Position numbers and translations under genes: made by a program. The notes under the pieces are model-generated. The model did no database searches. It worked only from the letters and a program-made list of their open reading frames with translations, and was not told where the DNA came from. From Conyzicola nivalis (lineage in GTDB: Bacteria; Actinomycetota; Actinomycetes; Actinomycetales; Microbacteriaceae): a DNA stretch of 64,000 nucleotides. The stretch is taken from contig NZ_BMGB01000001.1 in NCBI RefSeq assembly GCF_014639655.1, positions 992,001-1,056,000 on the forward strand, given 5' to 3'. This document shows, piece by piece, positions 16,804-25,209 of this stretch; position 1 is the first letter of the stretch; every line of letters begins with the position of its first letter.

Positions 16804-17715
16804 GAACGCCGTGCGCGGTTTGGGCGGTTGCCGAGCCGTAATCAGCACTGTTACGCCGCCGAGTATGAGTGCGAGACCCGCCCAGCCGAGCAACTCCAGC
16901 CGCTCCCCCACCACGAGCACGGCGAGCAGGGTGGCGACGAGTGGTTCGATGAGTGTCACGGTCGTGGCGACGCTGCTGCGCATGTGGGTGAGGCCGTAGC
17001 CGAATAGCAGGTACGCGACGAACATCGGGCCGACGGCGAGGTAGGCCGCGATGCCCACGCTCTGCGCCGACTGGAGCAGCGGAGCGCCGAGCGTCAGCAG
17101 CACGGGCAGCAGAGCGACGGCGCCGAGCCCGAACATGCCGCCCATGACACTGCGACCGTCGTGGCCGACGGCGATCGCGCGGCTCGATGCGTAGGTGTAG
17201 AGCGCATACGCCACACCGGCGAGAAGGCCGAGCAGGACACCCGCCCCGATGCCGGACGATTCCGACGTGTCATCCGCGTGGCGTCCGAAGCTCAACAGGG
17301 TGATGCCCGAAACCGCGATCGCCGTGGCCACCACCCAGCGGGCGGAGAGCCCGCGCCGCTCCCAGACCCACTCGAAGACCGCCGCGAAGACCGGGCCCGA
17401 GCCGAGCGCGACGACGTTGCCGATGGCGACGCCGGCGAGATCCATGGCGCTGTAGAACGCGAGGGTGTAGACGAAGACCCCCACCGCCCCGATGGCCAGC
17501 CAGCGACGCGCGGCCGAATCGCGCAGGGCGGCGACGGCGGACCTGGCCGAAACGCCGAAGAGCAGGATGCCGCCGAGCGCCATGGTGCTCGCGCCGATGG
17601 CGAGCGGGCTCACGTCGTCAGCGAGGAAGCTTGCGGCCGTGCCCGTGGTGCCCCAGAGCACGGAGGCGGCGACGAGCGCCAGTGTGCCCGCGGTCGTGCC
17701 CCGAGAATTGCCCAC
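16801..17715 (-). CDS. EamA/DMT-superfamily transporter
   Basis: 304 residues with ten hydrophobic helices in two repeats, each with the EamA pattern (LVAASVLWGTTGTAASFLA in the first; GVLLGLLAGVAYALYTYASS in the second). The proline-containing LVEPLxA-type motif near helix 9 appears as LIEPLVATLLAVLVVGE, typical of DMT exporters. Members export or exchange small metabolites such as amino acids; the substrate is not deducible. The GTG start has a TAGAGT box 6 nt upstream. The next gene on the strand starts 10 nt after this stop and has its own promoter box. Confidence 0.87.
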   Translation of the reverse strand: MGNSRGTTAGTLALVAASVLWGTTGTAASFLADDVSPLAIGASTMALGGILLFGVSARSAVAALRDSAARRWLAIGAVGVFVYTLAFYSAMDLAGVAIGNVVALGSGPVFAAVFEWVWERRGLSARWVVATAIAVSGITLLSFGRHADDTSESSGIGAGVLLGLLAGVAYALYTYASSRAIAVGHDGRSVMGGMFGLGAVALLPVLLTLGAPLLQSAQSVGIAAYLAVGPMFVAYLLFGYGLTHMRSSVATTVTLIEPLVATLLAVLVVGERLELLGWAGLALILGGVTVLITARQPPKPRTAF

Positions 17716-17721
17716 CCCGTC

Positions 17722-17727
17722 ACTCTA
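17722..17727 (-). promoter_or_regulatory. -10 box of the DMT transporter gene, leaderless type
   Basis: TAGAGT on the minus strand ends 6 nt before the GTG at 17715. Confidence 0.5.
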
Positions 17728-17799
17728 GGGCCGGGCACGAGCACGGGGACGCACCGCTGCAGTCGGCAGCAGTGCGTCCCCGGTCGCCGTGCGCGGCGC

Positions 17800-20631
17800 C
17801 TAGTGGGCGCGACGCGTGCCGCGGGCGCGGAGGATCCCGCCGATGATGAGCGCGGCCGCGGCCACGAGGAGCGTCCCGAAGATCGACACACCCGTGTAGG
17901 CGAGCACGCCGACCGCGGCCGACGGGGAGACGGCCGCGGGCCGGGTGCCCGCCGTTCCCGTCTGGTTTGCGCCGGGGGTGCCAGGAACCGCCGCGATCGG
18001 ATCGCCGATCGGCGTGACGACGGGCCCGTCGCCGACGGCCGCCACGACGCTGACGCGCTGCCAACCGAGCACCGCGCCGGTGGACGAGTAGACCGCGATG
18101 CGGTGTTCGCCCGTGGGGAGGCTCGAGGGCGTGACGACCCGGACCGTCGAATCCGCGCCGATCCTCGCCGCGCCGAGCGCGGTGGGAGTCGAGAAGGCGA
18201 ACACGTAGCCGGTCTGGCCCTCGTATCCCGCGGGCACGGTGATCGTCAGCGCGTCACCCGCGGTGAACGGGTTCGGGGTGACCGTCACGTCGCCCTCGAG
18301 GCTGGCGAGGAGGTCGGCGTCGGACGGCGTCCAGGCGCTGCTCTCGCCGATCACCAGCACCGCCTGGCGCGCGCTGCCGTCGCGGGTGCCGATGGACTGC
18401 ACGAAGGTCAGGCCGTACGACCCCGAGCCGGTGAGCGGAGCGTCGAGGCGCACCGTCCAGGAACCGTCGGCCGCGACATCCGCCCTGCCGACAATCGCTC
18501 CCTCGCGTTCGACGCGCACCGAGGCGCCCGCGAGACCCTTGCCGGTGAACGTCGTTATGCTCGCGTCGGACGGGTAGACACCGCCGAGGTCGGTGGTCAC
18601 CTCGAAGTTCGGCCCGGTGGCGTCGATGTCGAGCCGGTTGTAGAGGAACTGGCTCGAGGCGAGGGCGTGGTCGACGATTCGTGTCTCGCCGACGCAGCCG
18701 TTCCAGCCGTGCTCGACCTCGGAGTCCCAGGTCGATGCGCCGATGATCCACGGCATGAAGTCGGAGGCCATCATGCCCCCGACCTTCGAGGCGTTGCGCA
18801 GCACGGGCACACCGTCGACATACATGATGGCGGTGTCGGCGACGGGGTTGTTGACGATGGCGACGTGATGCCAGGCGCTCTGCATGATCTCGCCCGACCA
18901 CAGCGTGTAGCTGTTGCCCGAGTCGGAGTCGGCCGCCGAGTACTGGTATTCGCGCAGGTTGGAGATACCCAACCAGGACACACCGGCGCCCGCGTCGGAA
19001 CTGTCGTTGATGCCGGCCCACTCGCGCGAGCCGCCGCGGGTGAGCGCCGCACTCCAACGGTTGGCGGTCTCCGTCCATTCGGCGTCGAGCTGCAGGAACG
19101 TCTCGATGGTGTAGCCGTCGGCGGCGTCGAGGTCGGCGAACGTGGCGGGGGCGCCGTACTCGGTCGTGATGTACGACAGGCGGTCGGGACCCGTCGTGTT
19201 CCTGGTCGCGTCGGTGAAGCAGACGGCCCCGGCGTCGGCGGAGTAGTGCGCCGCATTGGCGTGGGTCACGTTGACGTCCTCGAGCTTCTCGGGTGAGTCG
19301 GTCGTGTCGATCGCGTTGCGGTACATCGGGCTCGAGCCGGCGATGTCGGGGATGACGGTCGTCTCGTCGACCACGCCCTCCGGAACGCCGCCGAAGCGCC
19401 AGTGGGCTACCGTGCCGTCGACCTTGACGTAGTCGTTCGCGGCTCCGGCAGCAGCACGCACGTCGCCCGCACCGTCACCGACCCAGCCCTTCGACACGAT
19501 CGTCTTGGCGAGCTCGGAGAGGTCCGCGCCGTCCTCCTGCGTCGCATCCGTTTTCCAGCCGAAACGGCCGTCGAAATCGAAGGCGAAACTGAACGACTGG
19601 TTCGGTCCCGTCAACACCGGGGTGTCGGACGAGGCGCGCGAGTCGGCGTCCTTCACCGTGACCCAGGGCGAGACCGATTCGACGTCGATCCTCTGGTTGG
19701 TCAGGTCGAACTCGAACAGCGTCATGATGCCGTTGCCGCCGTCGGCCGCCATCTGGTAGTCGGTCAGGATCTGGTGCACGGGGTGGCCGAAGTCGTTCGT
19801 GCGCGTCTGCTGGGTGGACCCGTGGAAGTGGCCGTTGACCGTCAGCATGATCTGGTCGTTCTTGCGGATGAGCGTGTCCCAGAGCAGGTCGCCCCACCAC
19901 CACGGTGCGGGCGAGGCCTGGTCTTCGGCGATGTTGATGATGGCGTGCGAGGAGAGCACGACCGGCACGTTCTTGTGCTGGTTCAGAATGCCCTGCGCCC
20001 AGGCGAAGGTGTCGTCCGACGCGTTCCAGGCGATCGCGAGCGACATCCAGGTGTGCCCCTCGGCCTCGAACAGGTACGCCGATGAGAGGCCGTCCTGGAA
20101 GGTGCCGAGCAGGGTGCTGCCGGTCTTCGAGGCCTGGGCGGCCATCGCCGTGGCGCCGAAGCGGGCGCGGTAGTTGGCGGAGATGCCCGTCGACGAGCGC
20201 GCGTTCATGTCGGACACGTCGTGGTTGCCCGGGATCACCGAGTAGGGGACGTCGCCGGCGGTGAGGATGTCCATCGCCTTGTCGGCGGCCTCCCACTCAC
20301 CCGTGACGCCCTGCTGGTCGACGACGTCGCCCACGTGCACGGCGAAGGGCATGTTCAGTTCGTCCTGGTTCTCGACGATCCACTTTGTCTGCACCTCGAA
20401 CGGGTTCGTCCCGTACTTCGGATAGAACTGCGAGGCGCTGTAGCGCGAGTAGAACTGGGTGTCGGGGATGACGGGGAGGACGAAGCTCGACCGCTGGTCG
20501 ACCTGCGGCGTCTCGGGCGTCGCCGCGGTGGCGAGGCCGGCGCCGGCGGTCGCCAGGCCGAGGGCCACGGCGGTGCTGATCGAGGCGGCGAGTGCCCGAC
20601 GCAGGGTGCGTGAGCGGGAGTGGGATGTCAT
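17800..20631 (-). CDS. Secreted, wall-anchored metallophosphoesterase with LamG-like domain
   Basis: 943 residues. A twin-positive signal peptide (residues about 1-37, ending ATAAT) precedes a calcineurin-like phosphoesterase domain with all motifs visible: PDTQ, GDVVDQ, GNHD, SHAI and GHFH (about 50-290). A concanavalin-like LamG domain follows (about 460-640, with WHHVAIVNN), then Ig-like beta domains, and a C-terminal sorting signal: LAYTG, a hydrophobic helix and RARGTRRAH. The LAxTG form suggests a class E sortase. The ATG has GAGGAAA 5 nt upstream; in-frame sequence further upstream is rejected for lack of a signal. It likely cleaves phosphodiesters or phosphomonoesters outside the cell. 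The neighbouring gene upstream is also secreted. Confidence 0.88.
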   Translation of the reverse strand: MTSHSRSRTLRRALAASISTAVALGLATAGAGLATAATPETPQVDQRSSFVLPVIPDTQFYSRYSASQFYPKYGTNPFEVQTKWIVENQDELNMPFAVHVGDVVDQQGVTGEWEAADKAMDILTAGDVPYSVIPGNHDVSDMNARSSTGISANYRARFGATAMAAQASKTGSTLLGTFQDGLSSAYLFEAEGHTWMSLAIAWNASDDTFAWAQGILNQHKNVPVVLSSHAIINIAEDQASPAPWWWGDLLWDTLIRKNDQIMLTVNGHFHGSTQQTRTNDFGHPVHQILTDYQMAADGGNGIMTLFEFDLTNQRIDVESVSPWVTVKDADSRASSDTPVLTGPNQSFSFAFDFDGRFGWKTDATQEDGADLSELAKTIVSKGWVGDGAGDVRAAAGAANDYVKVDGTVAHWRFGGVPEGVVDETTVIPDIAGSSPMYRNAIDTTDSPEKLEDVNVTHANAAHYSADAGAVCFTDATRNTTGPDRLSYITTEYGAPATFADLDAADGYTIETFLQLDAEWTETANRWSAALTRGGSREWAGINDSSDAGAGVSWLGISNLREYQYSAADSDSGNSYTLWSGEIMQSAWHHVAIVNNPVADTAIMYVDGVPVLRNASKVGGMMASDFMPWIIGASTWDSEVEHGWNGCVGETRIVDHALASSQFLYNRLDIDATGPNFEVTTDLGGVYPSDASITTFTGKGLAGASVRVEREGAIVGRADVAADGSWTVRLDAPLTGSGSYGLTFVQSIGTRDGSARQAVLVIGESSAWTPSDADLLASLEGDVTVTPNPFTAGDALTITVPAGYEGQTGYVFAFSTPTALGAARIGADSTVRVVTPSSLPTGEHRIAVYSSTGAVLGWQRVSVVAAVGDGPVVTPIGDPIAAVPGTPGANQTGTAGTRPAAVSPSAAVGVLAYTGVSIFGTLLVAAAALIIGGILRARGTRRAH

Positions 20632-20684
20632 GGGGTTTCCTCGTGAGAATGCGCTGCGAAAAGTGGGGGTACGACGAGCCGCGG

Positions 20685-22250
20685 TCAGCGGGTCGGGGCG
20701 AGCTCGGGGCCGTAGACCTCGAACTCGGAGAGGGACATCCAGGTGGCGGTCGACTTGACCGAGAAGACGACGCGCGCGCCCGTGGCGAGCACGGGGGCGC
20801 TGTCCACGGTCAGCTCGAGCTTCGGCGTGGTGTTGACGTACGGCCAGACCGTGTTCGTGGCTGGCAGGTCGACCCACCCGCCGGTCAGGTTGCGGTACTG
20901 CACCGTGGCGGTGCCCACGTTGAGCTTGGCGTCGGTGCCGCGGTCGAAGACGGCGGCGCCGGTGATCTGGCGCGGCTGGTCGAAGAAGTACATGACCTTG
21001 TTCGTGGTGACCCGGTTGGTCGCTCCCCCGCTTCTCCAGTCGGAGAATCCGGCGCGATCGCGGTTGCCGTCGTTGAGGGCGGCGCCTTCACCGAAGAACG
21101 CACCGAAGTGCACGCCGGCGCCGCGGGCGATGTTCACGTTCGCCGTCGCGACGATCGTGACGACGAGCTTGGCCGTGAAGCCGGTGCCCGCGGTCGCCGG
21201 CACGGTGAAGGTACCCGCCCGCGCTGTCGTGTCGTCGGTGATGCCGGCCCAGTCCCACGTGACGGGCGCCGAGACCGTGCTGGTGGAACCGGAGACCGTG
21301 CGCTGCACGCGCGTCGGTTCGAGCATGCGCAGCTGCTTCACGGTGATTCCCGCGTGCCCGCTGATGGTCGCGTCGACGGCGGCCCCGAGGGAGCCGACGG
21401 TGTAGCTGGCCGTGAGCGGCACGGCTTCACCGAAGTACCCCGTGCCCGTTCCGTTGACGGTGACCGTGCCATCGATGGCCCACACCGCAGGGTCGGGCAT
21501 GGTCCAGACGATCGACGTGAGGGGCGCCGTCGTACCCCAGCTGTACTTCGCGGTGCGTGACGTCGGAGGCGTGGGGGTGACGCCGGTGTCGGTGCGGCCG
21601 GAGAAGGACTCCACCTCGGGCGTGAGCGAACGCATCAGCCACTTCTGCACGGCGGCCGTGCCCGCGTCGTAGGTCTGGATCTGCGAGCCGTCGTCCGTCT
21701 TCCAGTCGTACATGTCGAGGGCTGCCGTGCGGCCGCTCGGGTCTTTCTGCACATTCTGCAGGTAGACCGCTCCGCCGCCCGCATCCACGGCCGTCCACTG
21801 GGCGTACGGGTTCTGGGCGGCGGCACTGATGCCCGCGGTCGACGTGCTGAGGTACCGGAAGTTCAGAGAGTCATTCGCCTCCCGCACGAGAACCTCGCCG
21901 ACGGTGTTGGCGAACACGTAGGTGGCGGTCTTTCCCAACACGGGGTAGGCGGTGACCGCCTGGGCCGACAGCGCGGCCGGTGCCGTCGCGCGCGCGAAGA
22001 TCGCGGCGGCGGCGGTCACGGCGTTGTCCGGACCGGTCGTCTGGGCCAGATCGTTGCCTATTTCGAGCACCTTGCCCGCCGCGTGCACGTTCTCGATCAG
22101 GAAGCGCTCGGGTGCGCCGACGCCCTCGGGCTCCGTGACCGCCAGGGCCGGCGGCACGGGAACGGTGGTCGACACAGCGAGCATCAGCGCGAAGGCGCCG
22201 GTGATCACGGTCAGGTTTCTCAGTGTTTGGGTAGTGGTTCGCATCCGCAA
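20685..22250 (-). CDS. Secreted lectin/Ig-like multidomain protein of unknown function
   Basis: 521 residues. A signal peptide (about 1-38, ending PALAV) leads into a beta-trefoil-like region (about 40-210, with WTAVDAGGGAVYLQNVQ and QKWLMRSL). Next comes a bacterial Ig-like group 4 type repeat (about 235-290, SIVWTMPDPAVWAIDGTVTV) and a discoidin-like C-terminal domain ending MSLSEFEVYGPE. These modules usually flank the catalytic domain of secreted glycoside hydrolases, yet no catalytic domain is present. It is encoded 53 nt upstream of the wall-anchored phosphoesterase on the same strand, so the two may act together. Start at 22250; an ATG two codons later is equally possible. Confidence 0.7.
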   Translation of the reverse strand: MRMRTTTQTLRNLTVITGAFALMLAVSTTVPVPPALAVTEPEGVGAPERFLIENVHAAGKVLEIGNDLAQTTGPDNAVTAAAAIFARATAPAALSAQAVTAYPVLGKTATYVFANTVGEVLVREANDSLNFRYLSTSTAGISAAAQNPYAQWTAVDAGGGAVYLQNVQKDPSGRTAALDMYDWKTDDGSQIQTYDAGTAAVQKWLMRSLTPEVESFSGRTDTGVTPTPPTSRTAKYSWGTTAPLTSIVWTMPDPAVWAIDGTVTVNGTGTGYFGEAVPLTASYTVGSLGAAVDATISGHAGITVKQLRMLEPTRVQRTVSGSTSTVSAPVTWDWAGITDDTTARAGTFTVPATAGTGFTAKLVVTIVATANVNIARGAGVHFGAFFGEGAALNDGNRDRAGFSDWRSGGATNRVTTNKVMYFFDQPRQITGAAVFDRGTDAKLNVGTATVQYRNLTGGWVDLPATNTVWPYVNTTPKLELTVDSAPVLATGARVVFSVKSTATWMSLSEFEVYGPELAPTR

Positions 22251-22383
22251 TCTCGTCCGTCTCGGGGCGCGCTCGATGTGCGGGCCGAGAGGGAGGCTAC
22301 GGTCGGCAGGTTGTGGACGCTGACGCGACAGTTACGAAGAACTGAACGCGTCTGGACGTTTTGGCGTTCTGCCCGGCGGACAC

Positions 22384-22410
22384 GAAAAAGCCCCCGGCAT
22401 GCCGGGGGCT
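22384..22410 (-). terminator. Rho-independent terminator
   Basis: On the minus strand the perfect hairpin AGCCCCCGGCATGCCGGGGGCT is immediately followed by a run of T. It lies 14 nt after the stop of the small acidic ORF and terminates that transcript. Confidence 0.85.
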
Positions 22411-22423
22411 CTCGCTGTGCGCG

Positions 22424-22645
22424 CTACTCTTCGTCGCGCAGGTCGATCGAGTCGGGGTCGATCGTTCCCTCGTGGAGTTCGGGCTCGGCTTCGAGCGGCT
22501 CGGACCCGGTGGCGCCGGCGTAGTGGCCGGTGTCGATCACGGTCTCGCCCGCCACCGCGTCGTTCGTCACGGTCTGCTTGTCAATCGCAGGGTCGGTGAA
22601 GACGTCGTCGTTCTCTTCCACTCGGCCGCTGGTTGCATCGCTCAT
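22424..22645 (-). CDS. Small acidic hypothetical protein
   Basis: 73 residues, strongly acidic, without a predicted membrane segment or cysteine (EENDDVFTDPAID; LEAEPELHEGTIDPDS). AGGAGAAC lies 4 nt before the ATG, a strong ribosome binding site, and a terminator follows the stop. I do not recognise a family. The isolated, well-bounded transcription unit and good initiation signals support a real protein, probably soluble and intrinsically disordered. Confidence 0.7.
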   Translation of the reverse strand: MSDATSGRVEENDDVFTDPAIDKQTVTNDAVAGETVIDTGHYAGATGSEPLEAEPELHEGTIDPDSIDLRDEE

Positions 22646-22744
22646 GGTGTTCTCCTGTTGCTCGTGATGGATGGTGGCTTCGTCCACACCATCACCCGAT
22701 GCCCCTCGGCACAAGCCGTCTCGGACATCGGCGTCATCGGCTAA

Positions 22745-22772
22745 CAAAAAAGCCCCCGCCAGAGCGGGGGCT
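22745..22772 (-). terminator. Rho-independent terminator after tRNA-Val
   Basis: On the minus strand AGCCCCCGCTCTGGCGGGGGCT forms a hairpin followed by a run of six T. It starts 9 nt after the tRNA 3' end. Confidence 0.85.
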
Positions 22773-22780
22773 TTCACTGT

Positions 22781-22852
22781 GGGCCCTACCGGGCTCGAAC
22801 CGATGACATCCACGGTGTAAACGTGGCGCTCTACCAACTGAGCTAAAGGCCC
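22781..22852 (-). tRNA. tRNA-Val (anticodon TAC)
   Basis: 72 nt folding as a full cloverleaf on the minus strand: acceptor GGGCCTT with AGGGCCC (one G-T pair), D-loop AGTTGGTAGA, anticodon arm CACGTTTACACCGTG with anticodon TAC, and T-loop GGTTCGAGCC. The CCA end is not encoded. It reads GUA and GUG valine codons. A strong terminator follows. Confidence 0.95.
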
Positions 22853-22896
22853 GTCAATTCGCGCGGGGCGAAACAACGAATCTCCATAGTACGACA

Positions 22897-22902
22897 TACA
22901 CT
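22897..22902 (+). promoter_or_regulatory. -10 box of the 22910 gene, leaderless type
   Basis: TACACT ends 7 nt before the GTG at 22910 in a locally AT-rich stretch next to tRNA-Val. Confidence 0.45.
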
Positions 22903-22909
22903 CGGGCCC

Positions 22910-23602
22910 GTGAGCCCCACCCCAGAGCGCGCCGCGCGCGCCGAACACCGTTGGCCGGCGGTGGCGGCTCTCCTCGTCGCCATCGTCCTGTACGCCCTGC
23001 TGCCGAGCAGCTTTCTGCCCGAGCTGCGTTACACGGCGGTGGCGATCGCCGCGCTGATGTTCATCCCGTTGATCGCGGTGAACCCGCTGCGCTTCCACCG
23101 GCAGACGAAGTGGTCGCGTCGGTTATCGGTCGGCCAGGTGCTGTTTCTCGGAGCGGCCAACCTCGTCGCGCTCGTGCAGCTCGTCTACGAGCTCGTGCAC
23201 GCCGACAAGAGCGACGGTCCGGGACTGCTGCTCGCCGCCGCGCAGGTCTGGATCACCAACGTGATCGTGTTCGCGCTCATCTACTGGGAAATGGACCGCG
23301 GCGGCCCCGTCACCCGCACCCAAGCGAAGCGAACGGATCTGCCGCGGGCCGACTTCCGCTTCCCGCAGGACGAAGACCACGACGCCGTGCGGGAGGTCGC
23401 CGTGAGGTCGTCGAACACCTCGGACTGGACAGCGAGTTACGTCGACTACCTGTACTTCTCGGCGTCGAACTCGATGGCGTTCAGCCCGACCGACGCCATG
23501 CCGCTCTCGCACCGGGCGAAACTGCTGATGCTGATCGAGTCGTTCGCCGGGTTCGTGATCCTGGCACTCGTCATCGCTCGAGCGGTCTCGCTGCTCGGCT
23601 AG
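22910..23602 (+). CDS. Integral membrane protein, possibly DUF1345-like
   Basis: 230 residues with about five hydrophobic helices (at about 16-36, 40-60, 78-98, 110-128 and 200-225). The C-terminal half (YLYFSASNSMAFSPTDAMPL, then a helix-rich end) resembles DUF1345 or two-pore-channel-like membrane proteins; the resemblance is weak. A TACACT box 7 nt before the GTG suggests a leaderless mRNA. It is divergent from tRNA-Val and convergent with the M18 aminopeptidase, from which it is separated by a structured intergenic region. Function unknown. Confidence 0.7.
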   Translation: MSPTPERAARAEHRWPAVAALLVAIVLYALLPSSFLPELRYTAVAIAALMFIPLIAVNPLRFHRQTKWSRRLSVGQVLFLGAANLVALVQLVYELVHADKSDGPGLLLAAAQVWITNVIVFALIYWEMDRGGPVTRTQAKRTDLPRADFRFPQDEDHDAVREVAVRSSNTSDWTASYVDYLYFSASNSMAFSPTDAMPLSHRAKLLMLIESFAGFVILALVIARAVSLLG

Positions 23603-23610
23603 GCTGCGGC

Positions 23611-23655
23611 CGGTTGGGCGGCGGTCGGCTGGGCGGCAGTCGGCTGGGCGGCAGT
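23611..23655. repeat. Tandem repeat, 3 x 15 nt
   Basis: Three head-to-tail 15-mers at 23611, 23626 and 23641; the last two are identical (CGGCTGGGCGGCAGT) and the first differs at two positions. They begin 9 nt after the stop of the preceding gene. Confidence 0.85.
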
Positions 23656-23664
23656 CACTCCGAG

Positions 23665-23766
23665 CGCAATTCAGGCAGAAAAACCGGTGGGCGGATGCTC
23701 GTGGCCGAGTTTCCGCGGATCCGCACGATCGCGCCCCGTGGCATCCGAGATCCTGCCTGAGTTGCG
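23665..23766. repeat. Inverted repeat with 14-nt arms
   Basis: CGCAATTCAGGCAG (23665-23678) faces CTGCCTGAGTTGCG (23753-23766) with one mismatch. A nested pair CGGATGC (23692-23698) and GCATCCG (23741-23747) can extend the stem. Confidence 0.6.
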
Positions 23767-23798
23767 GCGGTGGCGGGGTGCGGGCCCGGCTGGCTGGC

Positions 23799-23820
23799 GG
23801 GCGGGCGGGCGGCGGGCGGG
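23799..23820 (+). other. G-quadruplex-capable G-tract cluster
   Basis: GGG runs at 23799, 23803, 23807, 23814 and 23818 are separated by loops of 1 to 4 nt, which satisfies the usual intramolecular G-quadruplex pattern. It lies between two inverted repeats in a region of 307 nt without genes. Confidence 0.55.
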
Positions 23821-23823
23821 CCG

Positions 23824-23883
23824 GCGGTAGTGCACTTGCGGCGGGTGCGACGCGGCCCCGACCCGCCACAAGTGCACTACCGC
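23824..23883. terminator. Large stem-loop between convergent genes, likely bidirectional terminator or REP-like element
   Basis: Arms of 23 nt at 23824-23846 and 23861-23883 pair with a single mismatch that still allows G-U; the loop is 14 nt. The core is TAGTGCACTTG. There is no T-tract. It lies 26 nt before the stop of the M18 aminopeptidase gene. Confidence 0.6.
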
Positions 23884-23909
23884 CGCACCGGTAGCTCTGC
23901 CGTGCTCGA

Positions 23910-25169
23910 CTAGGCCTGCTGGAACGCCGTGAGCGCCGCGGCGAGGTCGGCGGGGTCGCCCACCGCGCACAGCTCGCGCGCGGAGTGCATCGACAGCAGC
24001 GGGATGCCGACGTCGACCGTGCGGATGCCGAGCCTGGTCGCCGTGAGCGGGCCGATCGTCGACCCGCAGGGCACGGCGTTGTTGGAGACGAACTCCTGGT
24101 ACGCGACACCGGCCGAAGCGCAGGCACGAGCCCACTCGGCGGCGCCGCGCGCGTCGGTGGCGTAGCGCTGCTTGGCGTTGATCTTGAGCAGCGGGCCGCG
24201 CCCCATCACCGGCTTGTTCGCGGGGTCGTGGCGCTCGGCGTAGTTCGGGTGCACGGAGTGTCCGGCGTCGGCGGAGAAGCACCAGGAGGCGGCGAACGCC
24301 CGCAGCCTCTGCGATGCGGTGGCGCCGAGGCCGTCGCCGATGCGGGCGAGCACGTCGGCCAGGAATGGGCCGGCGGCACCGGAACGCGTCTCCGAGCCCA
24401 CCTCCTCGTGGTCGAAGGCGGCGAACACCGACACGTGGTCGGCGGCCAGCGGCGTGGCGATGACCGCCGCGAGTCCGGCGTGCACGGAGACCAGGTTGTC
24501 CATGCGTCCGGCCGCGAAGAACGCTCCGTCGAGGCCGAAGACGGCCCCGGGTGCGGTATCCGCGACGGAGATGTCGTACCCCGCGACATCCGACGCCCGG
24601 ATGCCGGCCAACCCCGCAAGGTGTCCGACGACATCGCCGGTCGACAGGTCGCCCAGCCCGTAGACCGGGTTGAGGTGCTGCTGCGGGTCGAGCCGCAGTC
24701 CCTCGTTCACCGCGCGGTCGAGGTGCACGGCGAGCTGCGGGATGCGCAGGAACGGGCCCGTGCGTACGAGGTGTTCGTCCCCGTCGAGCGTGACGAGGCG
24801 CCCGGCGAACTCGAGCTCGCGGTCGAGCCACGAGTTGAACAGCGGCCCGCCGTAGACCTCGACGCCGGCCTGCAGGAAACCGTGCGCGGCCGTGCTCGGC
24901 TTCGGCTTGAGCTTGAAACCGGGCGAGTCGGTGTGCGTGCCGACGATGCGGAACGGGGTCTGGCCGGCCGCGCCCTCGGGCTGCACCCAGGCGATGACGG
25001 CACCGTCGCGCACGACGAACCGCTTCCCGGCCTCGGCTGGCCACTCCTCCGTCTCGTCGAGGCGCGAGAAACCGGCGGCTTCGAGGCGGCGGGCACATTC
25101 GTCCGCGGCGTGGAACGAGGAGGGCGAGGCGGCGATGAATGCCGCGAGGTCGCCGAGATGATCGGTCAT
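23910..25169 (-). CDS. M18-family (aspartyl) aminopeptidase
   Basis: 419 residues, normal for M18. The dinuclear zinc-site motifs are visible: GTHTDSPGFKLKP (first His/Asp, about 75-87), the catalytic glutamate pair in DHEEVGSETRSGA (about 257-269) and the final histidine in LLSMHSARE. These cytosolic dodecameric enzymes remove N-terminal Asp or Glu (sometimes other residues) from peptides. The ATG at 25169 is chosen because homology begins with LGDLAAFIAASPSSFHA; the in-frame sequence upstream is Arg/Ser-rich and overlaps the peroxiredoxin gene. The gene follows that peroxiredoxin gene by 40 nt. Confidence 0.92.
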   Translation of the reverse strand: MTDHLGDLAAFIAASPSSFHAADECARRLEAAGFSRLDETEEWPAEAGKRFVVRDGAVIAWVQPEGAAGQTPFRIVGTHTDSPGFKLKPKPSTAAHGFLQAGVEVYGGPLFNSWLDRELEFAGRLVTLDGDEHLVRTGPFLRIPQLAVHLDRAVNEGLRLDPQQHLNPVYGLGDLSTGDVVGHLAGLAGIRASDVAGYDISVADTAPGAVFGLDGAFFAAGRMDNLVSVHAGLAAVIATPLAADHVSVFAAFDHEEVGSETRSGAAGPFLADVLARIGDGLGATASQRLRAFAASWCFSADAGHSVHPNYAERHDPANKPVMGRGPLLKINAKQRYATDARGAAEWARACASAGVAYQEFVSNNAVPCGSTIGPLTATRLGIRTVDVGIPLLSMHSARELCAVGDPADLAAALTAFQQA

Positions 25170-25209
25170 ACGACCATTCAAGCAGTCCGGATGACCCGAG
25201 GCCGGTCTA

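Noticed and set aside
15022-19296. Very long plus-strand open frames (661 and 711 codons) opposite the NCS1, DMT and phosphoesterase genes
   Set aside because: Composition is Gly/Arg/Asp-rich without motifs, no start signals, and they are antisense to genes with clear domains. They are shadows.
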